From positions 100,897 to 164,896 of the forward strand of contig NZ_PNRE01000090.1 of assembly GCF_002879645.1 (NCBI RefSeq): DNA of 64,000 bases. The letters are read 5' to 3'. The notes beneath the pieces are model-generated. The model was not told the DNA's origin. It did no database searches and saw nothing but the letters and a program-made list of their open reading frames with translations. Of this stretch, positions 25,752 to 33,633 are shown in pieces; the stretch's first letter is position 1, and the number at the start of each line of letters is the position of its first letter. A program made the translations under genes and the position numbers. This stretch comes from Halomonas heilongjiangensis. GTDB lineage: Bacteria; Pseudomonadota; Gammaproteobacteria; Pseudomonadales; Halomonadaceae.

Positions 25752-26029
25752 GGCGTGGCCTCCTGGGGATCGTCGGCGGTCTGCGGGTCGAGCAGCTGGT
25801 GATAGACCAGCGCCGCCCCGAGCACGCCGGGGCGCTGCTGTACCGCATCGATCAGGGCGAGGATGCGCCCCTCATGGCGGCTCTCCATCACCACCACCAG
25901 CTTGCCGGCGGGATCCTCGCCGCCGAGCTCGGCATCGGGCTGGCGGGCCAGCCAGCCGGCCACCGCGGCCAGCCTGTCGGGGCGCACATGCACCAGGAAA
26001 CTGGCGATGTGCAGGTGCTCACTGGACAT
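25748..26029 (-). CDS. napD: NapD, chaperone of the NapA Tat signal
   Basis: A 93-residue NapD protein: [17 protein letters not shown] at the start, a GKLVVVMES strand in the middle, and [11 protein letters not shown] near the end, the ferredoxin-like fold that binds the NapA twin-arginine peptide until cofactor insertion is complete. The frame is open further upstream, but the ATG at 26029 is correct by homology; it overlaps napF by 11 bp and napA by 4 bp. Confidence 0.93.
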   Translation of the reverse strand: MSSEHLHIASFLVHVRPDRLAAVAGWLARQPDAELGGEDPAGKLVVVMESRHEGRILALIDAVQQRPGVLGAALVYHQLLDPQTADDPQEATP

Positions 26030-26537
26030 GGCGCATCTCCGGCGAGGACATGGCGATGGCATCATTGGGACAGAGCGCCTGGCAGGCCCCGCAGCCGGTG
26101 CAGGCGTCGCTGTCGATCCGCGGCCGCGGGGGGCGGCCGAGCTCGGGGAGGAAGCGGATGGCACGCCACTCGCAGGCGTCCTGGCAGCTCTGGCAGTGAA
26201 TGTTCGCGAGGGCCAGGCAGTGCGACCGGAGCTCGGCCCGCCAGGGGAAGGGCCGGCGCGCGGCATCGAAGACGGGCGCCTCGCAGGCCTCGACGCAGGC
26301 GCCACACAGCGAGCAGCCGTCGCGCTCGAAGCGGATCTCCGGGTAGCCGCCGCCACCGCGGTGGAGCACGCCTTCCGGGCAGGCGTCGATGCAGGCATCG
26401 CAGCGCGTGCAGTGCTCGAGAAAGTCGTCGCCGGTCCAGGGCGGGCGGCGTACGGGGCCGCGTCCGCTCAGCGAGCGGAAGAACTGGCGACGGCTGCCGT
26501 CATTGCCGCGATGGTTGTTGTTGTCCGGATTGTGCAT
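26019..26537 (-). CDS. napF: Ferredoxin-type protein NapF
   Basis: A 172-residue cytoplasmic iron-sulfur protein with an RRQFFR start and four cysteine clusters: CTRCDACIDAC, CSLCGACVEAC, CQSCQDAC and CTGCGACQALC. NapF helps load the cluster of NapA before export. It sits between napE and napD in the operon. Confidence 0.93.
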   Translation of the reverse strand: MHNPDNNNHRGNDGSRRQFFRSLSGRGPVRRPPWTGDDFLEHCTRCDACIDACPEGVLHRGGGGYPEIRFERDGCSLCGACVEACEAPVFDAARRPFPWRAELRSHCLALANIHCQSCQDACEWRAIRFLPELGRPPRPRIDSDACTGCGACQALCPNDAIAMSSPEMRHVQ

Positions 26538-26549
26538 GCCACCCCCGGG

Positions 26550-26723
26550 TCAGGCCGGCGGCCCGGGCGGCCCGACGAAGAGCTGGTACATCCACACGGC
26601 GAAGCCGTAGCCCCCGACCACGGCGATCGCCAGGATCGGAAACAACAGGACGGCGATGAACAGGAACAGCTTGAGCTCCTGTTTCCTGCGGACCTCCGGC
26701 ACGGCGGTATCCGGCTCCTCCAT
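26550..26723 (-). CDS. napE: NapE, small membrane protein of the nap operon
   Basis: A 57-residue protein with a charged start (RRKQELKLF) and one membrane helix (about residues 20-48) ending in a PPGPPA tail. NapE is found at the head of nap operons in many proteobacteria; its role is not settled. The start at 26723 follows GGGGGAG and is preferred over an upstream in-frame codon at 26738. It is the first gene of napEFDABC; I found no clear FNR or NarP box in the gap upstream. Confidence 0.88.
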   Translation of the reverse strand: MEEPDTAVPEVRRKQELKLFLFIAVLLFPILAIAVVGGYGFAVWMYQLFVGPPGPPA

Positions 26724-26828
26724 GGGACTCCCCCTCACGATGACGGAACTTCCCTCCCGCTGCCCTTCAGAGTAGCCAACATTAGCGGTTTGTCAGTTCA
26801 CGACGGGGCTCTCGGCCGTGCAACGCCA

Positions 26829-26852
26829 CGGGCCCACCGATCGGTGGGCCCG
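26829..26852 (-). terminator. Terminator after aroQ
   Basis: A perfect 24-bp palindrome, CGGGCCCACCGA followed by TCGGTGGGCCCG, lies 28 bp past the aroQ stop and 106 bp before napE. It would end the quiC-aroE-aroQ transcript; no T-tract follows. Confidence 0.6.
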
Positions 26853-26879
26853 GCAGGGAGGCAGAAGGCTGGCGATCGG

Positions 26880-27329
26880 TCAGGTCGGCTGCGTGGCCTC
26901 GATCACCGCGTCCAGTGCCGCCCGGTAGCCCCGGGTGCCGAGCCCGGCGATCACGCCGTCGGCACGCAGCGAGACGTAGGAGTGGTGGCGGAAGCTCTCG
27001 CGCTGGTGCACGTTGGAGATGTGCACCTCGAAGACCTTGCCCTCGAAGGCATTGAGCGCGTCGAGGATCGCCACCGAGGTATGGGTATAGGCCGCCGGGT
27101 TGATGATGATCGCCACCGTGCCGTCGAGGCGCGCGGTATGGATGGCGTCGATCAGCTCGCCCTCGTGGTTGCTCTGCAGGCAGTGAATATCCCAGCCGGC
27201 CAGGATCGCCTTCTCGCGCAGGGCGCTGTCGACGTCGTCCAGGGTCTCGTAGCCATAGATCTCCGGCTGGCGAGTGCCCAGCAGGTTGAGGTTGGGGCCG
27301 TGCAGGACCAGTACCTTGCCCTGGCTCAT
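26880..27329 (-). CDS. aroQ: 3-dehydroquinate dehydratase, type II
   Basis: A 149-residue type II dehydroquinase that interconverts 3-dehydroquinate and 3-dehydroshikimate. Active-site blocks are intact: [16 protein letters not shown] with the catalytic Arg/Tyr lid, [21 protein letters not shown] and the [18 protein letters not shown] substrate loop. In this operon, coupled by an ATGA overlap to a dehydrogenase and downstream of QuiC, it most likely serves quinate breakdown (a QuiB role), though it could also back up aromatic synthesis. AAGGAG precedes the ATG. Confidence 0.95.
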   Translation of the reverse strand: MSQGKVLVLHGPNLNLLGTRQPEIYGYETLDDVDSALREKAILAGWDIHCLQSNHEGELIDAIHTARLDGTVAIIINPAAYTHTSVAILDALNAFEGKVFEVHISNVHQRESFRHHSYVSLRADGVIAGLGTRGYRAALDAVIEATQPT

Positions 27330-28192
27330 GAGTCGGTCTCCTTCAGCAGTTCGCGGCGGTAGTGGGCGAAGAGGGTGGCGGCCTGCTCGTCGGCGGCGGC
27401 GCGCTTGGCCTCATCCTCGCAGAACAGCTTGAAGGCGTCGACGCCCTGGAAGACGAACAGGCTGACGCCGCTCATCACCGCCGCGCCGGCGGCCTTGGCC
27501 GCGGCGACGAACTCGGTGACCGCCGGCACGTAGACCGCATCGAAGATCCAGTGGTGGGCCGCCACCAGCTCCTTGGGCAGCGGCCAGCCGGGGCTCTTCT
27601 CGTGGCCGATCGGAGTGCAGTTGACCAGGCCATCGCAACGCGGCACCGTCTCGGCGAGCCGCTCGGGCGTGATGGTGGAGGCCGTGAAGCCTTGGGCTTG
27701 GAGTTCGCCGGCCAGCTGGTGCGACTTGGCCGGATCGAGGTCCATCAGGATCACCTCCGTGGCGCCGAGCTTGCCGAGGCCGAAGGCCACCGCCTTGCCC
27801 ACCCCACCAGTGCCGATCAGGAGCACCCGGCCCGGCTCGCGTTCGCCGAGGGTCGCCCGGAAGCCGCTCATGAAGCCGGTGAAGTCGGTATTCTCGGCGA
27901 TGATCTCGCCGCCCTCGAACACCAGGGTATTGGCCGCGCCGACCATCCGCGCCCCCTCGCTGGGTCGAGTCGCGAGCCTCACCGCCTCCTCCTTCCAGGG
28001 ATAGGTGACATTGACGCCACGATAGCCCGCGTCGATCACCTTCTTCACCTGGCTCGCGAGCGACACGATGGGCTGTTCGTTGGCGTCGAAGAGGTCATAG
28101 GTGGTGGGGATGCCGGTCAGCTGGCCGAGCCGCACGTGCAGGTCCGGGGAGCTGGAGTTCATGATGGCCTTGCCGATAAGACCGAGCTGCAT
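27326..28192 (-). CDS. NAD-type shikimate/quinate dehydrogenase (AroE family)
   Basis: A 288-residue AroE-family enzyme. The substrate serines are present (SSSP near residue 13), the catalytic Lys is in VNVTYPWK (near 66), the Asp in ENTDFTG (near 103), and the Gln in FQGVDAF (near 253). After the cofactor loop GTGGVGKA comes MDLDPAKS instead of the Arg-bearing NRT of NADP-dependent AroE. That acidic DLD loop is the feature of NAD-using quinate/shikimate dehydrogenases such as QsuD of Corynebacterium, fitting oxidation of quinate or shikimate. The start at 28192 has AGGAG; 21 bp separate it from quiC. Confidence 0.88.
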   Translation of the reverse strand: MQLGLIGKAIMNSSSPDLHVRLGQLTGIPTTYDLFDANEQPIVSLASQVKKVIDAGYRGVNVTYPWKEEAVRLATRPSEGARMVGAANTLVFEGGEIIAENTDFTGFMSGFRATLGEREPGRVLLIGTGGVGKAVAFGLGKLGATEVILMDLDPAKSHQLAGELQAQGFTASTITPERLAETVPRCDGLVNCTPIGHEKSPGWPLPKELVAAHHWIFDAVYVPAVTEFVAAAKAAGAAVMSGVSLFVFQGVDAFKLFCEDEAKRAAADEQAATLFAHYRRELLKETDS

Positions 28193-28213
28193 GGTTATCT
28201 CCTGATTCAAGGG

Positions 28214-30058
28214 CTAGCGCTGGGCGGCCTGGGCGGCGAGACGGATACCGGCGTTGGCCGCACCGAACTGCTGGTAGCCACCACGGCGTTCGACGATCTC
28301 GAAGAAGAAGCGGCCCGAGAAGGTCTCGGTGTAGGCGTGGAAGAATTCACCCTCGTCGTTGCGATCGTAGAGGATGTTGCGCGTCCGCATCGCCTCCAGC
28401 AGGGACTCGTCGAGGCCATAGCGGGCCTCCAGGTCGTCGTAGTAGTTGCGGGGAATCCGCAGCAATGGCAGGCCCCGGGCCTGCAGCTCGTCCACGGTGG
28501 CGAAGATATCGCGGCTCTCGAAGGCGAGCTGCTGCACGCCGCCACGGAACTCGCTGAGGAAGCGCCCCGGCTGGGTCTCCTGGGCCTGGGAGACGGTCAG
28601 CGGCAGGCGGATGCTGCGATCGGGGCTGTTGACCGCCTGGCTGATCATCATGCCGCGGGGGTCGACGATCTCGTGCTCGGCCTCGGCCTCGAAGCCGAAC
28701 ACGGTGCGGTAGAAGAGCTGCCAGCCGAGCAACTGGGTAGCCGGCAGCACGTAGGAGAGGTGATCGACCCGGGTCAGGCCGGCCTCGTTGCGGCTCTCCT
28801 GGTCGAAGAGCTCGAAGTCGGTGCGCCACTGCAGATCCGCGGCGGCCTCGTCGTCCACCAGGTAGATCAGGCTGCCCTCGATGCCGCGCAGCGCCGGGAT
28901 CTCCATCTCGCCCTCGCCCACCTGGCCGCGGAAGGTCCGGGCCTTGAAGGCACGGGCGCGATCCTGCGCCCGCTCCACGTCGTCGACGCGGAAGCCCACG
29001 GCGCACACCGAGGTGCCATGCAGCAGGCGGAAGGTGTGGGCGAAGCTGTCGGTCTCGAAGTTGAGCACCAGGTGGATCTCGCCCTGCTTCCACAGCTCCA
29101 CGTTCTTGGAGCGATGGCGCCCCACGTGGCGAAAGCCCAGGGCGTCGATGAACTCGCCCAGGGGCGCGGCGCTCTCCTCGTCGAGGGTGAATTCGATGAA
29201 GTGGATGCCGTTGTAGCGGGGTGCCGGGGGAATATGGCTGGCCCAGGGCCCGTCCTCGATCAGGTTCTCGAGCAGGACCAGCGAACGCAGGCCGTCCAGC
29301 GCGGTGACCTCGGTGGGGGCGGCGCGGAAGGCATCGCTGAAGATCTCCAGCGACAGCGGGCCGTCATAGCCGGACTTCGCCAGCGCCGCCATGAACGCCT
29401 CGAGCGGCAGGCGCCCCTGCCCCGGGAAGCAGCGGAAATGGCGGCTCCACTGCAGGATGTCCATGTCCAGCAGCGGGGCATCGGCGACCTGGACGAAGAA
29501 GATCTTCTCCCTGGGAATCTTGCCGATGGCGGAAAGGTCGTGGCGCCGCGAGAGGATATGAAAGCTGTCGAGCACCACGCCCAGGCTGGGGTGATCGGCG
29601 CGCCGCACCACCTCCCAGGCATCGCGATAATCGGAGATGTGCCGCCCCCAGGCCAGTGCCTCGAAGCCGACGCGAATGCCCCGCCTGGCGGCACGCTCGG
29701 CCAGTTCCCGCAGGTCCGCCGCGGCCAGATCCATGTCGTCGACGGCCTGGGGCGAGACATTGCTGCACACCAGCAGGAAATCGGTGCCGAGCTGTGCCAT
29801 GAGATCGAACTTGCGCTCGGCACGTTGCAGGTTACGGCTGCGCTGTGGCTCGGGCATGGCCTCGAAGTCGCGGAACGGCTGGAAGGCGACGACCTTCAGC
29901 TGCAACCGTTCGCACAGCTCACGCACCTCCTCCGGGGAGCCGTCGAAGGAGAGCAGGTCGTTCTCGAAGATCTCCACGCCATCGAAGCCGGCACGGGCGA
30001 TGGCTTCCAGCTTGGTCCTGAGGTCGCCGCTCAGGCAGACCGTCGCAATGGCACGCAT
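28214..30058 (-). CDS. quiC: 3-dehydroshikimate dehydratase, bipartite QuiC type
   Basis: A 614-residue two-domain enzyme that dehydrates 3-dehydroshikimate to protocatechuate. The N-terminal TIM barrel (residues 1-275) keeps all four metal ligands: Glu133 (GFEALAWG), Asp164 (VVLDSFH), Gln190 (FFVQVAD) and Glu238 (SLEIFSD), one position off those of Pseudomonas QuiC1. The C-terminal half (about 285-600) is a 4-hydroxyphenylpyruvate-dioxygenase-like vicinal-oxygen-chelate domain with VDHLSYV and FFFEIVERR, but Gln (VQQLAFES) where the dioxygenase has its second His, so it is unlikely to be a dioxygenase. The start at 30058 gives TTGGGAG proper spacing. It heads quiC-aroE-aroQ. Confidence 0.93.
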   Translation of the reverse strand: MRAIATVCLSGDLRTKLEAIARAGFDGVEIFENDLLSFDGSPEEVRELCERLQLKVVAFQPFRDFEAMPEPQRSRNLQRAERKFDLMAQLGTDFLLVCSNVSPQAVDDMDLAAADLRELAERAARRGIRVGFEALAWGRHISDYRDAWEVVRRADHPSLGVVLDSFHILSRRHDLSAIGKIPREKIFFVQVADAPLLDMDILQWSRHFRCFPGQGRLPLEAFMAALAKSGYDGPLSLEIFSDAFRAAPTEVTALDGLRSLVLLENLIEDGPWASHIPPAPRYNGIHFIEFTLDEESAAPLGEFIDALGFRHVGRHRSKNVELWKQGEIHLVLNFETDSFAHTFRLLHGTSVCAVGFRVDDVERAQDRARAFKARTFRGQVGEGEMEIPALRGIEGSLIYLVDDEAAADLQWRTDFELFDQESRNEAGLTRVDHLSYVLPATQLLGWQLFYRTVFGFEAEAEHEIVDPRGMMISQAVNSPDRSIRLPLTVSQAQETQPGRFLSEFRGGVQQLAFESRDIFATVDELQARGLPLLRIPRNYYDDLEARYGLDESLLEAMRTRNILYDRNDEGEFFHAYTETFSGRFFFEIVERRGGYQQFGAANAGIRLAAQAAQR

Positions 30059-30177
30059 CCTCATTCTCCCAAGGTACCGCGGGACCGGTCAGCCAACCTG
30101 GCCGACCCGGGTCTCCTCTTGTGACGTGGCGACCGGCATCCGGACCTGGGCCACATTATCTAGAACTCGGTTTCGAT

Positions 30178-30211
30178 GTTCGCATAGCGACCGCTAGTTC
30201 GCAAGATGCAC
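30178..30211. promoter_or_regulatory. GTTCG-type repeats before quiC, candidate Pca/Qui IclR operator
   Basis: GTTCGCATAGCGACC (30178-30192) and GTTCGCAAGATGCAC (30197-30211) are spaced 19 bp apart and resemble the GTTCGATAATCGCAC operator of PcaR/PcaU/PobR regulators (the second at about 10 of 15 positions). They lie at the -35 region of the leftward quiC promoter. No such regulator gene is next to them, so the protein would be encoded elsewhere. Confidence 0.45.
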
Positions 30212-30352
30212 GATGACGGCCATCACGGTCACTGACGACTACTATAGAAGGACACGCTGGTCCTGCCCCGCCCGGAAGGCCGCCGCGCCCGCCGGCACCC
30301 GGGCTCGCCCTTTCCAGGCCTTCAACCTTCGTCGTAGATGGCCACATCCCCA

Positions 30353-30381
30353 TTGACACTACTGGAAGGGAGTTCTAGTGT
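30353..30381 (+). promoter_or_regulatory. Sigma-70 promoter of tctCBA
   Basis: TTGACA (30353-30358), a 17-bp spacer and TAGTGT (30376-30381) give a good sigma-70 promoter, with transcription expected near 30,388 and a leader of about 110 nt before the tctC ATG. The GTTCG operator begins at the -10 element, so binding there would block or control initiation. Confidence 0.6.
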
Positions 30382-30413
30382 TCGCTACTAGCACTTACGT
30401 TCGACAAGCGAAC
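30380..30413. promoter_or_regulatory. GTTCG-type repeats at the tctC promoter
   Basis: GTTCGCTACTAGCAC (30380-30394) matches the Pca-type operator GTTCGATAATCGCAC at 12 of 15 positions, and GTTCGACAAGCGAAC (30399-30413), a perfect inverted repeat of GTTCG/CGAAC, follows 19 bp later. The same 19-bp phasing occurs at the quiC side. Two to three such elements in tandem are typical of PcaU/PobR sites. Confidence 0.5.
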
Positions 30414-30499
30414 ATCGCTTGCCCAACAGCCCCTCCACCAGAGAGGGGCCGCTGCCCGACCCGGGCAGCGATCACAACAAGCACTCCGGAGGATCCAGC

Positions 30500-31507
30500 A
30501 TGTTCAAACCACTGCTCACCAGCCTCGCCGTGGCCGTCGGTTCACTGGCCGTGGCCGGTAGCGCCTTGGCCGATTACCCCGAGCGCAACATCCAGGGCAC
30601 CATCCAGTGGGGGGCCGGCGGCGCCACCGACAACGTCGCCCGCAGCCTGACGCCCCATGTCGAGGAGATCCTCGACACCACCATCGTGCTGACCAATCGC
30701 CCCGGCGGCACCGGCGTGATCGGCATGAACCACGTGATGCGCCAGCGTGCCGACGGCTACAACCTGCTCTATGGTGCCGAGAACCCGCAGCTCTACCCGC
30801 TGATGGGCCTGGCCGACTTCACCTATGACGACATGCATGCCGTCAACATCATCGGCCAGGGCCTGGTGGTGATCGCCGCCCACCCGAACAGCCCCTTCGA
30901 CACCTTCGCCGAGCTGATGGAGTACGCCAGGGAGAATCCAGGCGAGCTGCGCATGGGCGGCACCGGCGCCGGCGGCCTGCCCAGCACCGTGCATGCCATG
31001 ATCAATGCCGTGGACGAGCTCGACGTGCGCGACGTGACCTTCGGTGGCGATGGCCCCGGCGTGACGGCGCTGCTCGGCGAGCATATCGACTTCATGCCGC
31101 TGAGCCTCTCGGCCGTGGCCGAGCAGATCCGTGGCGGCCGTCTCAAGGGCCTCGCCGTGCTGACCAGCGAGGAGCTCGAGTCGCTGCCGGGGGTGCCGCC
31201 CATCACCCAGGCACTCCCGGATATCGAGGCCTTCCTGCCCTGGGGCCCGTTCTGGGGCGTCTTCGTCCATCAGGACACCCCGGACGACATCAAGAGCACC
31301 CTGGAAGACGCCTATGAGCAGGCCGTGGCCGGCGACGAGTTCCAGGAGTTCCTCACCAACTTCGGTGGTGCGACCCTCAACCTGAGCGGCGACGAGGCCC
31401 AGGCGTACCTCGACAACTGGCAGTCCGTCACCGCCTGGTCCATGCATGAGGCCGAGGCAGAAACGGTCAAGGTGTCGCCGGAAGAGCTCGGTATTCCGCG
31501 CCCGTAA
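30500..31507 (+). CDS. tctC: Tripartite tricarboxylate transporter binding protein TctC
   Basis: A 335-residue periplasmic binding protein; signal peptide cut near residue 22 (SALADYPE), then IQWGAGGATDNVARSL and NRPGGTGVIG ligand loops. Unlike the three orphans in the window it heads a full tctCBA operon, so it is the cognate receptor of that carrier. GGAGG precedes the ATG at 30500; longer in-frame starts cross the operator region. Divergent from quiC, which suggests the ligand is quinate, shikimate, dehydroshikimate or a related acid rather than citrate. Confidence 0.93.
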   Translation: MFKPLLTSLAVAVGSLAVAGSALADYPERNIQGTIQWGAGGATDNVARSLTPHVEEILDTTIVLTNRPGGTGVIGMNHVMRQRADGYNLLYGAENPQLYPLMGLADFTYDDMHAVNIIGQGLVVIAAHPNSPFDTFAELMEYARENPGELRMGGTGAGGLPSTVHAMINAVDELDVRDVTFGGDGPGVTALLGEHIDFMPLSLSAVAEQIRGGRLKGLAVLTSEELESLPGVPPITQALPDIEAFLPWGPFWGVFVHQDTPDDIKSTLEDAYEQAVAGDEFQEFLTNFGGATLNLSGDEAQAYLDNWQSVTAWSMHEAEAETVKVSPEELGIPRP

Positions 31508-31565
31508 CTCCACCCACCGCAGCAGGGGGTGAAGGGCATGGCCCTTCACCCCTTGGAGTCTTGTC

Positions 31566-32042
31566 ATGAGCAAGCAATTCGAAAGGGTCCAGGCAGGCGA
31601 GAAGGCCTTCGACTGGCTGCTGCTGTTGTTCAGCATCGGCGTGCTGATCGAAGCCTTCCGGATCGATGGCGAGATTCGCCTCAATTCCGCCGGCTCGTTT
31701 CCTGTCGGTCTGGCCCTGGTGATGCTGGCCTCTTCCGTGGCCATCCTCTTCAGCCACCGCCGCAAGCGGCGCGATCCGCGCATCCGCAGCGCCCGACACG
31801 AGGCCGAGGTGTTCCTGCACGAACACTTCCAGCCGCATATCGTGATCTTCTCGGTCGTCGCCGTGCTCTACCTGGCCGCCATCGTCTGGGCGAGCTTCTA
31901 CGTCAGCACCTTCGTCTTCCTCGCGGCACTGTTCATCTACTTCCGCCAGGGCAAGTTCATCAGCTCGCTGATCATCACCTCCGCGGCCATCGCCGTGATC
32001 TATGGGCTGTTCACCATGGTTTTCCGCGTCTACCTCCCCTGA
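31566..32042 (+). CDS. tctB: Tripartite tricarboxylate transporter small permease TctB
   Basis: A 158-residue inner-membrane protein with four hydrophobic helices (about residues 15-35, 42-62, 85-107 and 125-150), matching TctB subunits. It sits between tctC and tctA with GGAG before its ATG. TctB is always small and weakly conserved; the call relies on topology and on its two neighbours. Confidence 0.9.
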   Translation: MSKQFERVQAGEKAFDWLLLLFSIGVLIEAFRIDGEIRLNSAGSFPVGLALVMLASSVAILFSHRRKRRDPRIRSARHEAEVFLHEHFQPHIVIFSVVAVLYLAAIVWASFYVSTFVFLAALFIYFRQGKFISSLIITSAAIAVIYGLFTMVFRVYLP

Positions 32043-32057
32043 TCCTCGAGGCTCCCG

Positions 32058-33560
32058 ATGAGTGATACGTTTTCCTTTCTGCTCATGGCCTGGCTGGACC
32101 CGGGCCTGCTGAGCCTGACCGCCCTGGGCGTCCTGGCCGGCATCTATATCGGCGCCATCCCCGGTCTCTCCGTGACCATGGCGGTGTCGATCCTGATCTC
32201 CTTCACCTTCTCCTGGGACATCAACAATGCCCTGGCGCTGATGGTGGGCATCTACGTGGGTGGCGTCTACGGTGGCTCGCGCACGGCCATCCTGCTCAAC
32301 ATTCCCGGTGCACCCTCGGCGGTGGTCACCGCCTTCGACGGCTATCCCCTGGCCCAGCGCGGTGAAGCCGGTCGCGCCATCGGCCTGAGCACCGTGATGT
32401 CGGTGATCGGTGGCTTCATCGGTGTGGCCGTACTGGCCGGCACCGCCCCCTATCTCTCCGACCTGGCCTTGCAGTTCGCCCCCCGCGACTATTTCCTGAT
32501 TGCCATCATGGGCCTGCTGCTGGTCAGCACGCTCTCCGGCAAGTCGTTGGCGCGGGGCATCTTCTCCGTGGCGCTGGGATCCACCATCGGCCTGGTGGGC
32601 ATGGACATGGTCACCGCCCAGCCGCGCCTGACCATGGGCAGCATGGAGCTGCTCGGCGGCATCCACTACGTCGTGGTGATGATCGGCCTGTTCGGCGTCG
32701 CCGAGGCCTTCTATCAGCTGCACAACATGGCCAAGGTGCCGGTCAAGCAGAACGTCGACAAGATCATTCCGCCGCTGAACATGGTGCTGAAGTTCCTGCC
32801 ACTGTCGATCCGCACCTCCATCATCGGCGTCGTGGTCGGCGCCCTGCCCGGCACCGGCGGCGACATCGCCTCGCTGTTCGCCTATGACCACGCCAAGCGC
32901 ACCGTCAAGAATCCCTCGAGCCCGTTTGGCGAGGGTGCCTACGAGGGGCTGGTGGCGCCGGAGACCGCCAACAACGCCGCGGTCGGCGGCGCCTACGTGC
33001 CCATGCTGACGCTGGGCATGCCGGGCGATGCCGTGACCGCGGTGATCATCGGCGCCCTGGTCATCCACGGCCTCAATCCGGGGCCGATGCTGATGATCGA
33101 GACTCCCCACATCTTCTGGTTCACCGTCGGTAACCTCGCGCTGGCCAACATCTTCCTGCTGATCTTCGGCATGACCGGCATCAAGGTCTTCTCCAAGGTG
33201 GTCGAGATCCCCAAGGCCATCCTGATTCCCCTGATCCTGGTGCTCTGCGTGGTCGGCACCTACTCGATCAACAGCAACATGATGGAGGTCTACTGGATGC
33301 TCGGCTTCGGCATCCTGGGCTACTGGCTCAAGGTGTACGGCTTCCAGATGGGACCGATCATCCTCGGGGTGATCCTCGGGCCGCTGCTCGACGAGACCTA
33401 TCGCCAGGCGATGTCCTCGGTGGGCGACAGCAGTAGCGACTTCCTGCTGGCGCTGGTGGCCAACCCGCTGTCGCTCGCGCTGACCACGGTGATCACCCTG
33501 GTGCTGCTCGGCAACACCCCGCTCAAGGGTTGGATCATGGCCAGGTTCGCGAGAAACTGA
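32058..33560 (+). CDS. tctA: Tripartite tricarboxylate transporter large permease TctA
   Basis: A 500-residue, roughly 12-helix membrane protein that carries the substrate with a cation gradient. Family hallmarks are visible: GAIPGLSVTMAVSILISFTF near residue 34, YGGSRTAILLNIPGAPSAV near 74, and the second half repeat GALPGTGGDIASLFAYDHAK near 260 with PETANNAAVGGAYVPMLTLG near 305. It starts 15 bp after tctB. It is the only TctA in the window and could also serve the three orphan TctC proteins. Confidence 0.95.
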   Translation: MSDTFSFLLMAWLDPGLLSLTALGVLAGIYIGAIPGLSVTMAVSILISFTFSWDINNALALMVGIYVGGVYGGSRTAILLNIPGAPSAVVTAFDGYPLAQRGEAGRAIGLSTVMSVIGGFIGVAVLAGTAPYLSDLALQFAPRDYFLIAIMGLLLVSTLSGKSLARGIFSVALGSTIGLVGMDMVTAQPRLTMGSMELLGGIHYVVVMIGLFGVAEAFYQLHNMAKVPVKQNVDKIIPPLNMVLKFLPLSIRTSIIGVVVGALPGTGGDIASLFAYDHAKRTVKNPSSPFGEGAYEGLVAPETANNAAVGGAYVPMLTLGMPGDAVTAVIIGALVIHGLNPGPMLMIETPHIFWFTVGNLALANIFLLIFGMTGIKVFSKVVEIPKAILIPLILVLCVVGTYSINSNMMEVYWMLGFGILGYWLKVYGFQMGPIILGVILGPLLDETYRQAMSSVGDSSSDFLLALVANPLSLALTTVITLVLLGNTPLKGWIMARFARN

Positions 33561-33580
33561 ATTCGAGGCCACAGGCAACG

Positions 33581-33601
33581 ACGCGGCCCCCGGGGCCGCG
33601 T
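33581..33601 (+). terminator. Terminator of tctCBA
   Basis: A near-perfect palindrome (ACGCGGCCCC-C-GGGGCCGCGT) 20 bp after the tctA stop, followed by TTCTCGCTTC, a weak T-rich tail. It separates tctA from the HAD gene. Confidence 0.6.
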
Positions 33602-33633
33602 TCTCGCTTCAGGCAGGATGCGGAGAACGCCCA

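Larger units (their letters stand above)
30059..30499. other. 441-bp divergent regulatory region, quiC / tctCBA
   Basis: No gene is supported here. The left part holds a GATAAT -10-like element for quiC (complement 30155-30160) with GTTCG repeats just upstream. The middle (about 30,215-30,350) shows nothing recognisable. The right part holds the tctC promoter and overlapping GTTCG repeats. Small open frames in the stretch lack ribosome sites and homology. Confidence 0.7.

Noticed and set aside
22836..25802. Plus-strand open frame of 988 codons opposite napA/napB
   Set aside because: It is antisense to napA, napB and beyond, has repetitive Val-Gly-Asp-His-rich sequence without domains, and results from high GC third positions of the real genes.
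26724..26828. FNR or NarP/NarL box upstream of napE
   Set aside because: Looked for TTGAT-N4-ATCAA and paired heptamers; no convincing match in the gap.
27362..30124. Plus-strand open frame of 920 codons opposite quiC and the dehydrogenase
   Set aside because: Antisense to three clear genes, low complexity, no ribosome site.
30156..30359. Minus-strand open frame of 67 codons in the quiC/tctC promoter region
   Set aside because: It covers promoters and operators, lacks a ribosome site and has a low-complexity sequence.
31467..33578. Minus-strand open frame of 703 codons opposite tctBA
   Set aside because: Rich in His, Gln, Asp and Gly from reading membrane-protein codons backwards; no plausible product.
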